From Osedax fenrisi (lineage: Eukaryota; Annelida; Polychaeta; Sabellida; Siboglinidae): a stretch of 64,000 nucleotides of DNA. Positions 10,901 to 21,834 of this stretch are shown here, piece after piece. The notes under the pieces are model-generated. The model saw only the letters and a list, made by a program, of their open reading frames with translations, was not told the DNA's origin and ran no database searches. The DNA lies in NCBI GenBank assembly GCA_964019155.1, contig OZ025241.1, forward strand, positions 90,359,723-90,423,722, read 5' to 3'. Position 1 is the stretch's first letter. Every line of letters starts with the position of its first letter. The position numbers were made by a program, and so were the translations under genes.

Positions 10901-11571
10901 ATTGAATAATCAATATTTCTTTTCCATTTGTATAATTACCTTACTATAGTTAGGTATACCAGACCTGGTATTACATTGGCAAACATTATAATTTAATTGA
11001 CATATTAAGATGATACAATTGGACATCATGTTTATTTAATTGCTAAATTATATTTTTGTCAAACCCGTTAGTATAAAAAATGCATGACTAAAGGTTTATA
11101 ATTTATTCTACCAAACCTTTTAATTTGAAGAACGGCATACCTAAAGGTTTCCAAACCCTTTAGTAAATAGTCGACATAAACCCTTTAGTTCGTAAAATAG
11201 ACTCAACTAAAGGTTCCCAAACCATTTGTTTAAACAGACATCGATTAAAGGGTTTAATTCACAAAAATAAATAATTTTTTTTAACAGTGTAGCATATATA
11301 TGTAATATAGAAATGTCTAGTAACGATATCCTAGTATTAGCTTCTACTGATATTCATTTCTGATATTCATATTCATTTCAGTATAAACTAAATGGTATAA
11401 TTATACTAGTAATATTTATACTGTATCCATGAAATAAACATCCTGTTGTGGCTTGTTGTTCAATGAAAGTATATTTATTGATCCAAGAAGTTAATATAAT
11501 GCATTTGTAATTGTTGCAAAATTGTATATAAATATAATATATTCTATTATTAATATGATACTATTTATTAG

Positions 11572-11778
11572 TGCCACGAAACAAGATCACTGCAAAAGAA
11601 CAGACAAATAGCTCGGCTAAAGTTACAAAAATTACTAGATTTCCGAGATAATGGAGAACAATCGTTTGAGTCATTACAGCGTAAACAGCTGAAGGAGAAA
11701 AAGGAGAGAAAAAAACGTAAATCTGTACAACGATTAGAAAAATTAAAAGAATTTAAAGAAAGAGAAGGAATCTCGTAA
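11572..11778 (+). CDS. MTRFR: MTRFR (C12orf65) exon 2
   Basis: The acceptor TATTTATTAG is followed in phase 0 by 68 codons beginning CHETRSLQKNRQIARLKLQK, the conserved continuation after the GIVVK that ends exon 1. In MTRFR proteins this position reads C-H-[QE]-T-R-S, with Arg/Lys-rich helix thereafter. The remainder, LQRKQLKEKKERKKRKSVQR..., is the strongly basic C-terminal tail that binds ribosomal RNA in this family. It ends with TAA at 11776-11778. The exon is open only in this frame on the + strand and is markedly less AT-rich than its neighbours. Matching splice phase, conserved residues on both sides of the junction and an intact stop make this a confident join, although no RNA evidence is available. 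Confidence 0.9.
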   Translation, partial: CHETRSLQKNRQIARLKLQKLLDFRDNGEQSFESLQRKQLKEKKERKKRKSVQRLEKLKEFKEREGIS

Positions 11779-11827
11779 TATATTAATTTAAATCGCAAGC
11801 TTGTACATATATATATATATATATATA

Positions 11828-11855
11828 AATAAATATATATGTATACATGAATAAA
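11828..11855 (+). terminator. MTRFR: Poly(A) signals of MTRFR
   Basis: AATAAA occurs at 11828-11833 and again at 11850-11855, about 50-75 bp after the stop codon. Either could direct cleavage; in such AT-rich DNA the hexamer is also common by chance. Confidence 0.45.
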
Positions 11856-12222
11856 ATATCATTAAACATTAACAAAATTCTATTATCATATAGATATTAG
11901 AATTAATATATTGTATCGTATATTATAATGTATTATGAATTATTATTCAATAAAATAAAACAAGTAATACAATATAAAACAAAAAGATATAATTTAGATT
12001 AAACTAGAAAAGTATGAAATAAAATCTATTTTTATAAACATTATTAAAAGTTATCTAAGACAGAAATTATATAACATACATAAATAATTAAACTTCTAAT
12101 ACACTACTAAACAATATTGATTTAGGTATAAGGACCAATTACTCATGACCATTTTTTGTATTTACTAAATAACGTTAATGAATTTATAAATAAAAATGTT
12201 GAGAATAAATATTAGGGGAAAG

Positions 12223-13606
12223 TAGTGCTAATGAACTCACTTTTTGAAATATCGATACTTGTTCGAACTTACTTTTTGAAGTATCGATACATGTTCGAAC
12301 AAAATTTGTGAAGTATCGATACTGTTCAAACAAAATTTTTGAAGTATCGATACTGTTCAAACAAAATTTTTGGAAGTATCGATAATTGTTTGAAAATTTT
12401 TTTTGAAGTATCGATACTTGTTCGAACCACATTTTGTAAGTATAGATAATTGTATGTAAATTACGCCAAGCATTTTGATAGGGCTGTGTAAATGATGCCT
12501 AACAAAGACTTATACTATATAAACGAATCAAGACATAATATTATGTAATGGGCTCAAACAAAATTGAGATTCTTAATTAGTGATTTAAATTTTGCTCATT
12601 TTTCATTATCTCGAGACAATCAAATCCTAAAATTCAATATCTCGTGACAATCAAATCCTAAATTTCATTGAGATAATGAAAGTTTATAATAAATATTATA
12701 TTAAACCCGAAAAATTGACTTTTTTTCCATTAAGATGATTTTTGTCATGTAAAATCTTCAGCACGCTTTTTTGATTTATTTTTTTTACATTTTTTAAAAA
12801 TATTTAAAAAATTAATTTGAAATATTTAAAAAAAAATTTAAAATATTTTTTAAATATTTGTTCAATATTTGTAAACACTTTTTTGATATATTTTTTAACA
12901 TTTTCTTGAAAAATTTTAAACATTATTTTTTAATTTTTTAAAAAAATTGTTTAAATATTTTTAAACATTTAAAAAAAATATTTTGTATTATTATCACTGG
13001 ACATCTTATTGAATTCTATAATATACGTCATATAGTATTTTTGTTAATTGTTATTAAAACAAAATTTATGTTATATCCGTATTTATATTGATTAAATGTG
13101 TATATTTTGATATTTTAAATACGTACTATTGTAAAATATATGTTAAAGTAATACTCACGTTGAATCCTTGTATAAAAGTATAAAAGGTATACAGTATACA
13201 ATTTAAATCTTTTTCAATATTTGACAGGTAGGAATAATTATAATATAACCTAGCCTAATATTTTTTTAACATAATCAAAGATAATAACAAGTTTTTTTTA
13301 CTAAAAATAATTTAAATATATTCTACGATTTATTTATACAATCATTTATAATTTATTGTTAAATATCAATTAAGTTTATATATTAAAATTAATTATATTA
13401 TCAAACATATGATCGCAAGTTCGATAATTGCATAAAAAGTTCGAAGTACTAAAGTTCGATACTTGAATTAAAAGTTCGAAGTTCGAAGTTCAAAAGTTCG
13501 AAAATTTAAAAAGTTCGAAACCGAAATATTTTTCAAAGTTCGAAGTATCAAAAGTTCGATACTGTTCAAAACTTGTTCGAACTGTTCGAGTTCATTTACA
13601 GCACTA
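12223..13606. mobile_element. Complete non-autonomous hAT element (1,384 bp)
   Basis: The 5' end is TAGTGCTAATGAACTC and the 3' end GAGTTCATTTACAGCACTA, an inverted pair. It is bordered by identical 8-bp copies GGGGAAAG (12215-12222 and 13607-13614), the hAT hallmark. Subterminal arrays repeat GAAGTATCGATACTGTTC about six times on the left (12243-12430, unit about 31 bp) and AAAGTTCGAA-type words on the right (13410-13590). The interior is stop-rich with no transposase. Confidence 0.88.
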
Positions 13607-14333
13607 GGGGAAAGTAACCTAATACGGACACTTTAATAATAAATGGTCTTAACTTTTTATGACTCATTATTTTTATTCAAAAATAACAATATATTAATAT
13701 TATATGATTATAGATATTATTGTAATTTTAAAATTTTATTTAATATTTTAATTCCATAGATAACTTGGGTTTCCGTATTCGGTACCCATGTCCGAATACG
13801 GACACCCTGTGTTATAATACGGACACCCTATATACCACTAGATAAACTATATATTATTGATGAATCAATCAGACAAATTACAATTACGTTATTTATAATT
13901 AATTTTATAAAAAATATATTATAATTTAATTAGTTAATAATTTATTTATTTTTATTATTTTTTAATTTATAATACAATTTAAGTATCTAAATAATAATTT
14001 TTTTATAATTAGCTTTATTGGTGGTATTATTATTACAACGCACGCGATTTTTAAATCTTTTTGAACATCATAATTGTTCTTACACTTCGCGCTGATTGAT
14101 TATAGGGTGTCCGTATTAGGAACTTATATGACCTCTAGATATATGCTTATAACTTAACGAATATTTGATAAAAAATATAGAAATTAAAAATACAATTTTT
14201 AGAATGCTTTATTTTTTAATAATATAGTATTATATTTTATATCGATACATTTGTATAATCTTGAGAAGGTTTTAAGTTGAATTTTTTTTTCATAAATTTA
14301 AAAACGTAATAAAAAATCAGTTTATTGGATATA

Positions 14334-14761
14334 CAGTTAACTCTCGGTAAGTCGAACTACGGATAAGTCGGACACATTTAGTTGGTTTGGTTGGATTTGT
14401 ATCTAGTTCCATGTTGAATTAATCGGATAAGTTGGATTGGATAAGTCAGAATTTTCTATAAGTCGGACACATATTAGTCATTTTTATGATTTGTATACTG
14501 GATGAGTGGGACTTTTTATAAATTGTCAGAAATTGTTACTATAAATAATGAATATTATAATTTTAGTAAGTAATATAATTGAATACAACATTTTATGTTG
14601 CTGATTGTTGCATAATTCCATATTTCGGTAACAATTTAACTCGCGCTGCGTATTTCATGTATTATTTGCATGATATTCTTAATCTCGGATAAGTCGGATA
14701 TCTCGCTAAGTCGGACACTTTTCCCGGTCCCTTGCGAGTCCGACTTATCGGGAGTTGACTG
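14334..14761. mobile_element. pogo/Tigger-type MITE (428 bp)
   Basis: It begins CAGTTAACTCTCGGTAAGTC and ends CCGACTTATCGGGAGTTGACTG, flanked by TA on both sides. The terminus CAGT.ACTC.CG.TAAGTCG is the familiar pogo/Tigger end. Internal copies of GGATAAGTCGGA recur. It has no coding capacity. Confidence 0.85.
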
Positions 14762-15187
14762 TATTAGCAATATTTTGTATAATTCAAAAATAAAAAATAC
14801 TTTTTAGACTATTTTTATAATTATGAATATTTTATTCATTACATTTTTTTTTGTAGGATTTATGGTTTCTGAGATACCGAGAGTGTCCGTATTAGGGCAC
14901 TCTCCGTATTCGGTTACTTTCGCCTATATGTCAAAAAAAATATAAGCGATTATAAACTGTATCTTTGACTATATTTGGGATTTTTTATATTTATTAAGTT
15001 ATCTGCATGATTCCAATTTGAATTATTTATAAAAATTCTAGAAATATAAAAGAAAAATTTCGTTGTGTGAAAAAAATGTTAATAAAAATAAATCTTCATT
15101 TTTCATGGTTTAATGTATAATTAAAAAATAAATTATTCAATGGTTTATTTAAAAAAATATATCTAGTGTCAATGAAATTATATATAA

Positions 15188-15908
15188 GCATAGACATTAA
15201 AATTGGGTAGACTGCTATTTTTATAAATATGCATAGTATTTTTTTTTCACCATTTGAATAATCTGATACAATTATAATTAATTGAATTAAATATATTGAT
15301 TCAAATATAATTTAGTGATATTCTTTATAATTTGTCAATTGATATGAAAAATATGTAAATAGTAGATGGAATTTTTCATATATTAAATTAGTACCTACTT
15401 ATATTAATTATATATTAATCTAAAATTGTGTAATCTCCATTTTATATAATTTAAGCTAATTATTTAATAAATTGATATTTAGTCATAAATGAAAATATTT
15501 AAAAATAAATATTACATAACTACACTTTTTACTAGGTTTGGTACACTTATTGTATTATATGATATTATAAATATGCATAGTATTTTTTTTCACCATTTGA
15601 ATAATCTGATACAATGATAATTAATTGAATTAAATATATTGATTCAAATATAATTTAGTGATATTCTTTATAATTTGTCAATTGATATGAAAAATATGTA
15701 AATAGTAGATGGAATTTTTCATATATTAAATTAGGTACGTACTTATATTAATTATATATTAATCTAAAATTTTGTAATCTCCATTTTATATAATTTAAGC
15801 TAATTATTTAATAAATTGATATTAGTCATAAATGAAAATATTTAAAAATAAATATTACATAACTACACTTTTTAGTAGGTTTGGTACACTTATCGTATTA
15901 TATGATAG
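15188..15908. repeat. Repeat R, two tandem copies
   Basis: Copy one (15188-15562) and copy two (15563-15908) are nearly the same, for example both contain AATTTGTCAATTGATATGAA and CTACACTTTTTA.TAGGTTTGG. They are the uninterrupted relatives of 4062-5537. Confidence 0.85.
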
Positions 15909-15911
15909 GTA

Positions 15912-16020
15912 GGGGAGAGTGGGGTTGTATGACCATGTTTTTGTATAAAGTGCTATCATTGTGGTAATAATAATTTTTTTTTAATTATTTAAATTGTATT
16001 GCATAATATATGATATTACC
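15912..16020 (+). mobile_element. One end of a TA-flanked GGGGAGAGTGGGG element
   Basis: TA is followed by GGGGAGAGTGGGGTTGTATG, resembling the ends at 12215 (GGGGAAAG) and 30787 (GGGGAAGG). No matching inverted end lies nearby, so it is a truncated or abandoned terminus; the right limit given is arbitrary. Confidence 0.4.
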
Positions 16021-16026
16021 CAGCAA

Positions 16027-16332
16027 ACAATATATTCGACGCTTTTGGACGCCATGCGCCTAAAATTAATTCGTCACTTTGATGACAATTTGCGCCCAAA
16101 AGCGTCGAATTGTTCTATTGTACTTTGGACGCTATTGCGGCCAAAAGCGTAGAATTTGCGCCTAAAATCCTATTGTACTTTGAACGCTGTTGCGCCCAAA
16201 AGCGTCGAATTTTGCGACGAATTCAATATCGATTCGGAACTGAAGCGTCGAATTTGCGACGAATTCAATATCGATTCGGAACTGAAGCGCCCAAAAGCGT
16301 CGAATTTGCGCCTAAAAGTTATTATACTTTGG
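16027..16332. repeat. GC-rich minisatellite built on GCGCCCAAAAGCGTCGAATT
   Basis: The words GCGCC[CT]AAAAGCGTCGAATT and TTTGGACGC recur in both orientations. A unit of about 50 bp (GCGTCGAATTTGCGACGAAT... plus ATTCGGAACTGAA) occurs twice in succession at 16202-16288. It is strikingly richer in GC and CpG than the surrounding DNA. Overlapping open frames across it arise from the repeats and lack any gene-like motif. Confidence 0.8.
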
Positions 16333-16339
16333 GCCCAAA

Positions 16340-17155
16340 ACTTCTATTATATTATTTACTGGAAGCTATTTATAACTTTATATCTATATATAGATGATCT
16401 ATGTAGGCTTATATATTCTTAAGTATTTATAAATAAAGCATATAGATATATATATATATATAAAAATAGTTATAAAATTTATAAGTTATATATATGCAAT
16501 TATTATTTAATATTAATCAATATAAAAGTATATGATTACTATAATTAAAGTAAGAACATAAATGGTTATGTTATTATCTTTCAAATATTAGACCAATGTT
16601 TTGGAAAGAATTAAAGCGAAACAAATCTAGCCTACTATATATACTATATATAATAGTATTATTAATAGTCTTAACATATCTATTAATATTATTGAAAAAG
16701 TATGCATGTATGTAATCACACTCGAATGTGTATAGAGTTTAAATATGATAAATCATTATTATAAATTGTAATATACATTATATATTATAATATTATTATT
16801 TTAGGCAAAATGACAACTCAATAAACGATTTTACACTTTATTTGGGGTAAAAAAATTGCACTACTTAATAATACGAATTAAAAAAACACTTCTATTTATA
16901 TGTAAGTGATCAATAATGTAATAATCCGGTAATAATAATAGTTATATGGATAACAATAATTACATCCTGCACAGCTGAGTAATGTTAAACACATCTGCAC
17001 GCATGCAGCGTCGACCGAATATATAATGTCCCAATGTAAAAGTCATGATGACTACATTTTCACATTATATTCATACTTCATGAGGAATATTTATTCCACG
17101 TTCTATTAAATACTAAATATAATATAAGGTTGCATATGGAATCATGCCACTAGCA
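16340..17155. other. Gene-free AT-rich stretch
   Basis: Short (AT)n and palindromic AT words occur; I see no gene or clear element. It leads into the degenerate repeats that start near 17130. Confidence 0.5.
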
Positions 17156-17340
17156 TATATCTAATGAGGGCTTCACGGAGATTCTATGATAATCACGAAG
17201 GCAGCACAGACTTATATTGTCATCTCTAAGGCTCCAAGTCATTGATTATCATGGACTGATGTAGTGATCTCGAAGGCAACACGTTACTGGATATCATGGA
17301 CTGCTGTGGATTGAGTGATTTTTATTTTAGTAAATATATA

Positions 17341-17985
17341 TATATGGACTTCGCAGATGTTGCATTAGTAAGTGAAGGTATCAAAGAAGCCTAAGAGATG
17401 CTCACGAGTCGAAAAAGTCAGAAAAACGAGTAGGACTAAGCACGAATACAGGGAAAACGAAATACATGAGTTACAATACTAATCAACAGTTTGAAATCAA
17501 AGCTATAGATGGGTCAAATCTGAAAAGCGTTGAAGACTTCAAGTACCTAGGGGCATGGATAGACAGCAGTGCAAAAGATTTGAAAATCAGAAAATCGCTT
17601 GCTTGGAGAACATGTTATCAAATGAGGAATATCTGCTAATCAACTCTTTGTAGGAAACTAAAACTCAGACTCATGAACACCACAGTTGAATCGGTTCTGC
17701 TATACGGAGGTGAGACTTGGACCCTCACAAAAACACTACTCAAGCAACTTGAAGGCATATACACTCGAATTCTATTAATGATATTAAACGTAGAGATGAT
17801 GAATTTGTTTCGGATCTAGTTCTTTGGGAACTAATCATGGAACTAGAAGACGGGGAAGGATACCAGATAACACATCAGGAATATGGAGCGCGAAACTGGT
17901 ATACCGGCGAGCGAGATGAAAGTAGCTATTATGAACCGTGCTGTTTGGAGAACTTTTACTGTCCGGAAATCAACAATCCCGAAAT
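17341..17985 (+). pseudogene. LINE reverse transcriptase 3' fragment
   Basis: The sequence encodes the C-terminal part of a LINE polyprotein. It starts at the active-site region DFADVALVSEG (the second Asp of FADD is changed to Val), then GLSTNTGKTKYMSYN, VEDFKYLGAWIDSSAKDLK, AWRTCYQMRNIC, VESVLLYGGETWTLTKTL and LEGIYTRILL. Two frameshifts on, the tail resembles SDLVLWE, HGTRRRGR and ETGIPASEMKVAIMNRAVWR, ending at TAA near 17983. AATAATAAATA-type simple repeat follows. It has in-frame stops (about 17388 and 17637). It lacks everything upstream of the active site, so it is a 5'-truncated dead copy, of the same broad RT type as 4851-5414. Confidence 0.85.
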
Positions 17986-18244
17986 AAGAATATAATAATA
18001 AATATATAGTTGATATAGTATAAATATTTGCTAACGTAGTTGTTATCTCGAAGGTGAAAGTATATGGACTGTTGTGGTTCATCTTGAAGACGCAATTCAA
18101 TGATAATCATGGGCTGCTGTTGTCATCTAAATGGATATATAATATATATATATATATATATATAAATAAGTTTATAAGTAAACTTATATATTTAATATAA
18201 AGTAATAGGTTTGTGTATAGTTTTTGATACATATGTATATGTAT

Positions 18245-18318
18245 TAGCTCTCATTATAATCTGATTGCATTAGCATGAGAGTGGCTTTCAAGATAATAAA
18301 ATAACAACAATATAAACA
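18245..18318 (+). mobile_element. SINE 3'-end fragment
   Basis: AGCTCTCATTATAATCTGAT, then GCATTAGCATGAGAGTGGCTT and AATAACAACAATAT match the 3' part of the SINE at 32280-32440 (GGCTCTCGTTAAAACC, then TTAACATGAGAGCGGCTT and AATAACAATAACAAT). It lacks the tRNA-like head. Confidence 0.6.
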
Positions 18319-19371
18319 AATGAATCATAACTGATGAATATATGACAGCTTCTTTACTTACTAAATGACACAGTCATGCTAGCTTATACGATGAATATAT
18401 ATTTTATGTGTTATAACATTATAACGCTTCGTCGGGTTGACTGTGCCTTATAGCCGTTGATTTCAAAATACGGGTTCCGTTGCTAACAACCTATATTCAC
18501 TTATATAGTTACATATAAATGTCTATAAAAAACTTACGTCAAGCTTTCCAATAGAATATTTTAACTAAATCCTACAAAATGTTACCTACAATATTATTAA
18601 TTTATAAGATTAAATTACAATATAATGTCCAAATATAAAAATTTCTCATTACATTCCTTCAGGCGGAAAATATATTCTACAATCTATTAAATACACAATA
18701 TAATATAAGATTGCATATGGAATAATGCTACTATTATTCATGATGGAAATGCTAGATGGTACCTTGATCAGTCATCATCTATGAGGGCTTCACTTAGATT
18801 CTATGGTCATCACGATGGCGTCACAGAATTCTATTGTTATCTCTAAGGCACCACGTCATTGATTATCACGGAATTCTATTGTCATCTTGAAGGTGTCACA
18901 CAGCACTAAATATCATCGACTGCTGTGGATTGATTGAGTTTATATTTAATTAAATATTGTTATATAGTTATAAATATTTACTAACGTTATTGTTAATTCG
19001 AAGAAGAAATGTCACAGAAAGATATTGTCAACTCTAAGCTGGTATCATAGAAGGCGGACACGGGCTTCTGTGTTAATATCGAAGGTGTTACGTCACGGAA
19101 TATCATGGACTGCTGTTGAATGATTTAATTTTTTAAGCAAATATATCTATATACGACTATAGTCGAAATATATAGTAGAAATAGTCGTAAGTATAAAGTA
19201 GTAATATTTTCTAACGTATTTGTTATCTCGAAGTCGAGTATATGGACTGCTCTTGTTCATCTTGAAGGTGTCTTGTCAATGATAACCAAGGACTGCTTTT
19301 CAAATCTAGATGAATGTATGATATATACAAATAAGATTATAAGTAAACTTATATATTAATTATTTTTTATT

Positions 19372-20530
19372 TTACCTCGTCTTGTAGATACGACTAAACT
19401 CATTGATAATAGATATTGGGATATTTATTTACTATTACGTGAAATATTAGATTATCTATATGCACCTATAATTTTTAAAAATTGCTTAATATATTTGTTA
19501 GGTTTGATAGAATATTATTTAGATCGATATGCCTTTTGTTTCTCTAAAGAAAAATTGATACCTAAGCATCTCCATATGTTACACTATTGTCACTTTATTA
19601 AGCTATATGGTGCATTAAGATATTATTATTGTATGCCTTTTGAAAGTAAACACCAGTATTTCAAGAGAAAAATTAAAATCTCACAACATTTTCACTTGCA
19701 ACTAGTCATCAAATATCTTTAATATTATATATCTTTAACTTTATATAATGTCATTAAACATAGATACTATAAGTCAAATGGAAAACACTATGCTTTCTAT
19801 CTTTACTATTTTCAATTTACATTAATTATTTATATATGTAAGAATTTTTTTTATATATATATAGATTTAAAATTATATAACATATAATTAATGTGTATTT
19901 AATAGGTTTATGATACTTGATAATACAATTTATAATAAAATGGTTAATGAATAAAGATAGTAATAGAAGTGTATGTGTATCATATTGAAATACCACCTAT
20001 TAAAATACATATATTTATATATATATATATGTAATTCTTTCATGAAAATGTTTATACATTTATTTATTTTACAGGCTTCTAACAAGTGAATCGGATGTCG
20101 TAAAGATATCGGAAAAAATTATGGGAACAACTGTTAGAAATGGAATAAAAGAATTTCTAATAAAATGGTTAATGAATAACGATAGTAATGGAAGTTTATA
20201 TGTATACCACTTATTATAATATATATATCGTGTATACACGTAGACTATATAAATAATGAACGTCGTACGTGTTTGTATGTAGGGGTTTGGGTATGATAAT
20301 TATTAAACATCCTAAGTATGTTTATAAAGTGATTATTATAGTTACTGTAATAATCACCTGTGGTGGGATGTGATTTTATAAATTAGCTTTATAAATACTT
20401 ATATTTAAATTTCAAAGTCATCTATTCGTAAAGATAAATTTATGATTTAATTTATGAATGAATGTAGTTATTAAATTGATAACACAGGAAGATATACAAA
20501 AAATCGGAAAGGGAAGACACACAATATAGC
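19372..20530 (+). pseudogene. Transposase family X, copy 1: C-terminal part and downstream exon
   Basis: The sequence is nearly identical to 48838-50035. The open part 19495-19722 encodes the end of the X transposase, including KHLHMLHYCHFIKLYGALRY and FESKHQYFKRK. In related animal transposases the equivalent block is 'HY..L....GPL.....RFE.KH.(Y/F)FK', a well-conserved C-terminal region. Upstream the frame is broken by a short deletion relative to copy 2. Further on, a splice-like exon at 20075-20199 (after TTTTACAG) reads SESDVVKISEKIMGTTVRN. It recurs in all X copies, so it probably belongs to an accessory gene of the element. The block starts abruptly at 19372 inside the transposase, so this is a truncated copy. 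Confidence 0.75.
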
Positions 20531-21834
20531 AATGGAGGAAAATGTAGAATGTAGATATGTAACTAATACAATTATAAATCTTAAAAAGCATGACAGTAAA
20601 AAACATTTAACTAAATTATTAGTTAAATCTACTAACAATTATAATATAAATAATGTATGTACAACTTATGAACATAATGAAAATATGGATAATTATAATA
20701 ATATGAATATTATTGAATCACAAAATTTAATAATATAAATACATATAATAATATATATTACGAATTACGAAATGTTAATAATGATTATAGTAGGATAATA
20801 GAACGATGAGTATGTATTTAAAAAAAAGCTATTGATTAAAAATAAGTTATATCAACTTTCATGATTAAATTAAAAGATATACACTCTATTTCAAATATTG
20901 CACAAATATCTATTACAAATAAATGTATTGAAATTATTAATGTTGTTACAAAAGATTATATTGATATTTAAAAATTAGGTTTAGATCAATTAAATAATAA
21001 TTATGATAAATCTCCAATTAATTAAGAATAACAATATATATGAAGAAGAAATGCAATCAATTAATAGTGTATATAAATTAAATAATATAGTATTCAAAGA
21101 ATATCCATATGTATCTCCTATTGAATATCCATTTAGTATACTTAATAAAAATTAAATTTTCCATTATAATCCAATAATATAAAAAAATGTCTAATATTAA
21201 TATAGATATATTATGCAATAATTCTAATAACCAATTTCAAAAATATTATACTGACGTTAGGGGCACTAAATGGCACTAAATAAAAGGAATTTCCAGAAAA
21301 TACAATAAGGCTTCAATTTTATATAGATGAATTTGAAATATGTAACACTTTAGGTAGTAGTAAAACAAAATTCAAAATATCAGCTATGTATTTTACTATA
21401 CTTAATTTACCAGCAAACATTAGATATAAACGGCATAATATATTTTGGTGTATTTTGAGTAGATATGTTTTCATACAAAAATATGAAAATAGTTACAGCA
21501 TAATATTTAAACTTTTGTTGTGATCTAAAAAAATTAAAAAATGGAATTTCAATTAAACTAAAAAATGGCAATAATTTTAATTTTAATGTAATTATATCCT
21601 TTATTTCTAGTGAAAATTTATCTGCTAGTGATATAGGTTGTTTTAGATTAGCTTTTAATTCTGTGTGTTTTTTTAGATTTTGTTTGATTTCTTATAATGA
21701 ATTTAGAAACATTATTAGTTTTGATAAATTTATATTCAGAAATAAAGAAAATTATTCTGAAGCAATTACTTTATTACCCGAAAATAAAATCAGTATTAGA
21801 AATAAATGTGCATTTTCCGATCTAGATTATTATA
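20531..21834 (+). pseudogene. Transposase family X, next unit: N-terminal part
   Basis: The sequence matches 47306-48600 almost base for base, including shared stops, and 50036-52190 more distantly. It opens with MEENVECRYVTN (20532-20738), a Cys/His-containing N-terminus that aligns with the start of copy 3. Later degenerate frames give LQFYIDEFEICNTLGS (about 21310), NLPANIRYKRHNIFWCILSR and CFFRFCLISYNEFRN (about 21665). These correspond to conserved blocks of the family. Several in-frame stops and frameshifts are shared with copy 2, so the two derive from a recent segmental duplication of an already dead copy. Similarity ends near 21834, where family Y begins. Confidence 0.75.

Larger units (their letters stand above)
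9474..11289. mobile_element. CACTA-like element with subterminal palindromic motifs
   Basis: The left end is TACTGTTAAAA and the right end TTTTTTAACAGTG, close to the CACTG termini of animal EnSpm/CACTA elements, with TA on both outer sides. Inside both ends a self-complementary motif recurs: AAACCCTTTAGT and its complement ACTAAAGGTTT at 9495-9600, 10315-10420 and 11060-11265. Subterminal repeats of this type are typical of CACTA ends. It has no transposase, so it is non-autonomous, and it is enlarged by the TTAA element (9639-10310) and an inverted-repeat block (10438-10900). Confidence 0.6.
6689..11571 (+). other. MTRFR: MTRFR intron 1 (4,883 bp)
   Basis: The donor is GTTAGT at 6689 and the acceptor TATTTATTAG ends at 11571. 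The intron holds a direct duplication, a GATA microsatellite, an antisense LINE relic, a tRNA-related SINE fragment, and a CACTA-like element that carries a TTAA element. None of these interrupts the exons. Confidence 0.85.
12215..14924. mobile_element. TA-flanked element with 'AATACGGACACC' subterminal repeats, carrying two insertions
   Basis: Once a nested hAT is removed, the left end reads GGGGAAAGTAACCTAATACG. The right end, read inward, is GGCGAAAGTAACCGAATACG. TA flanks both sides (12213-12214 and 14925-14926). The motif [CG]AATACGGACACCC recurs near both ends (13620, 13785, 13820, 14105, 14885), giving subterminal repeats. The TA duplication suggests Tc1/mariner-pogo-like transposition. 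No transposase is present. It contains the hAT 12223-13606 and the pogo-type MITE 14334-14761; its own length is about 0.9 kb. Confidence 0.8.
17130..19330. repeat. Degenerate repeat family with motif ATCATGGACTGCTGT
   Basis: Blocks at 17130-17330, 18045-18135, 18700-18960 and 19010-19310 share recurring words: TTGCATATGGAAT, GAGGGCTTCAC, TCATCTCGAAGG.GTCACG, TCATTGATTATCA, GGACTGCTGT. The spacing is about 40-50 bp, so it is a decayed tandem array duplicated in larger blocks. The LINE 3' fragment (17341-17985) sits inside it. I see no coding capacity in the repeat. Confidence 0.65.

Noticed and set aside
12184..12432. 82-codon - strand frame with repeated 'KFEQVSIF' peptide
   Set aside because: It is the antisense of the hAT subterminal GAAGTATCGATAC repeats.
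16110..16422. Two overlapping + frames of about 90 codons
   Set aside because: They arise from the GC-rich minisatellite and have no domain or conserved neighbour.
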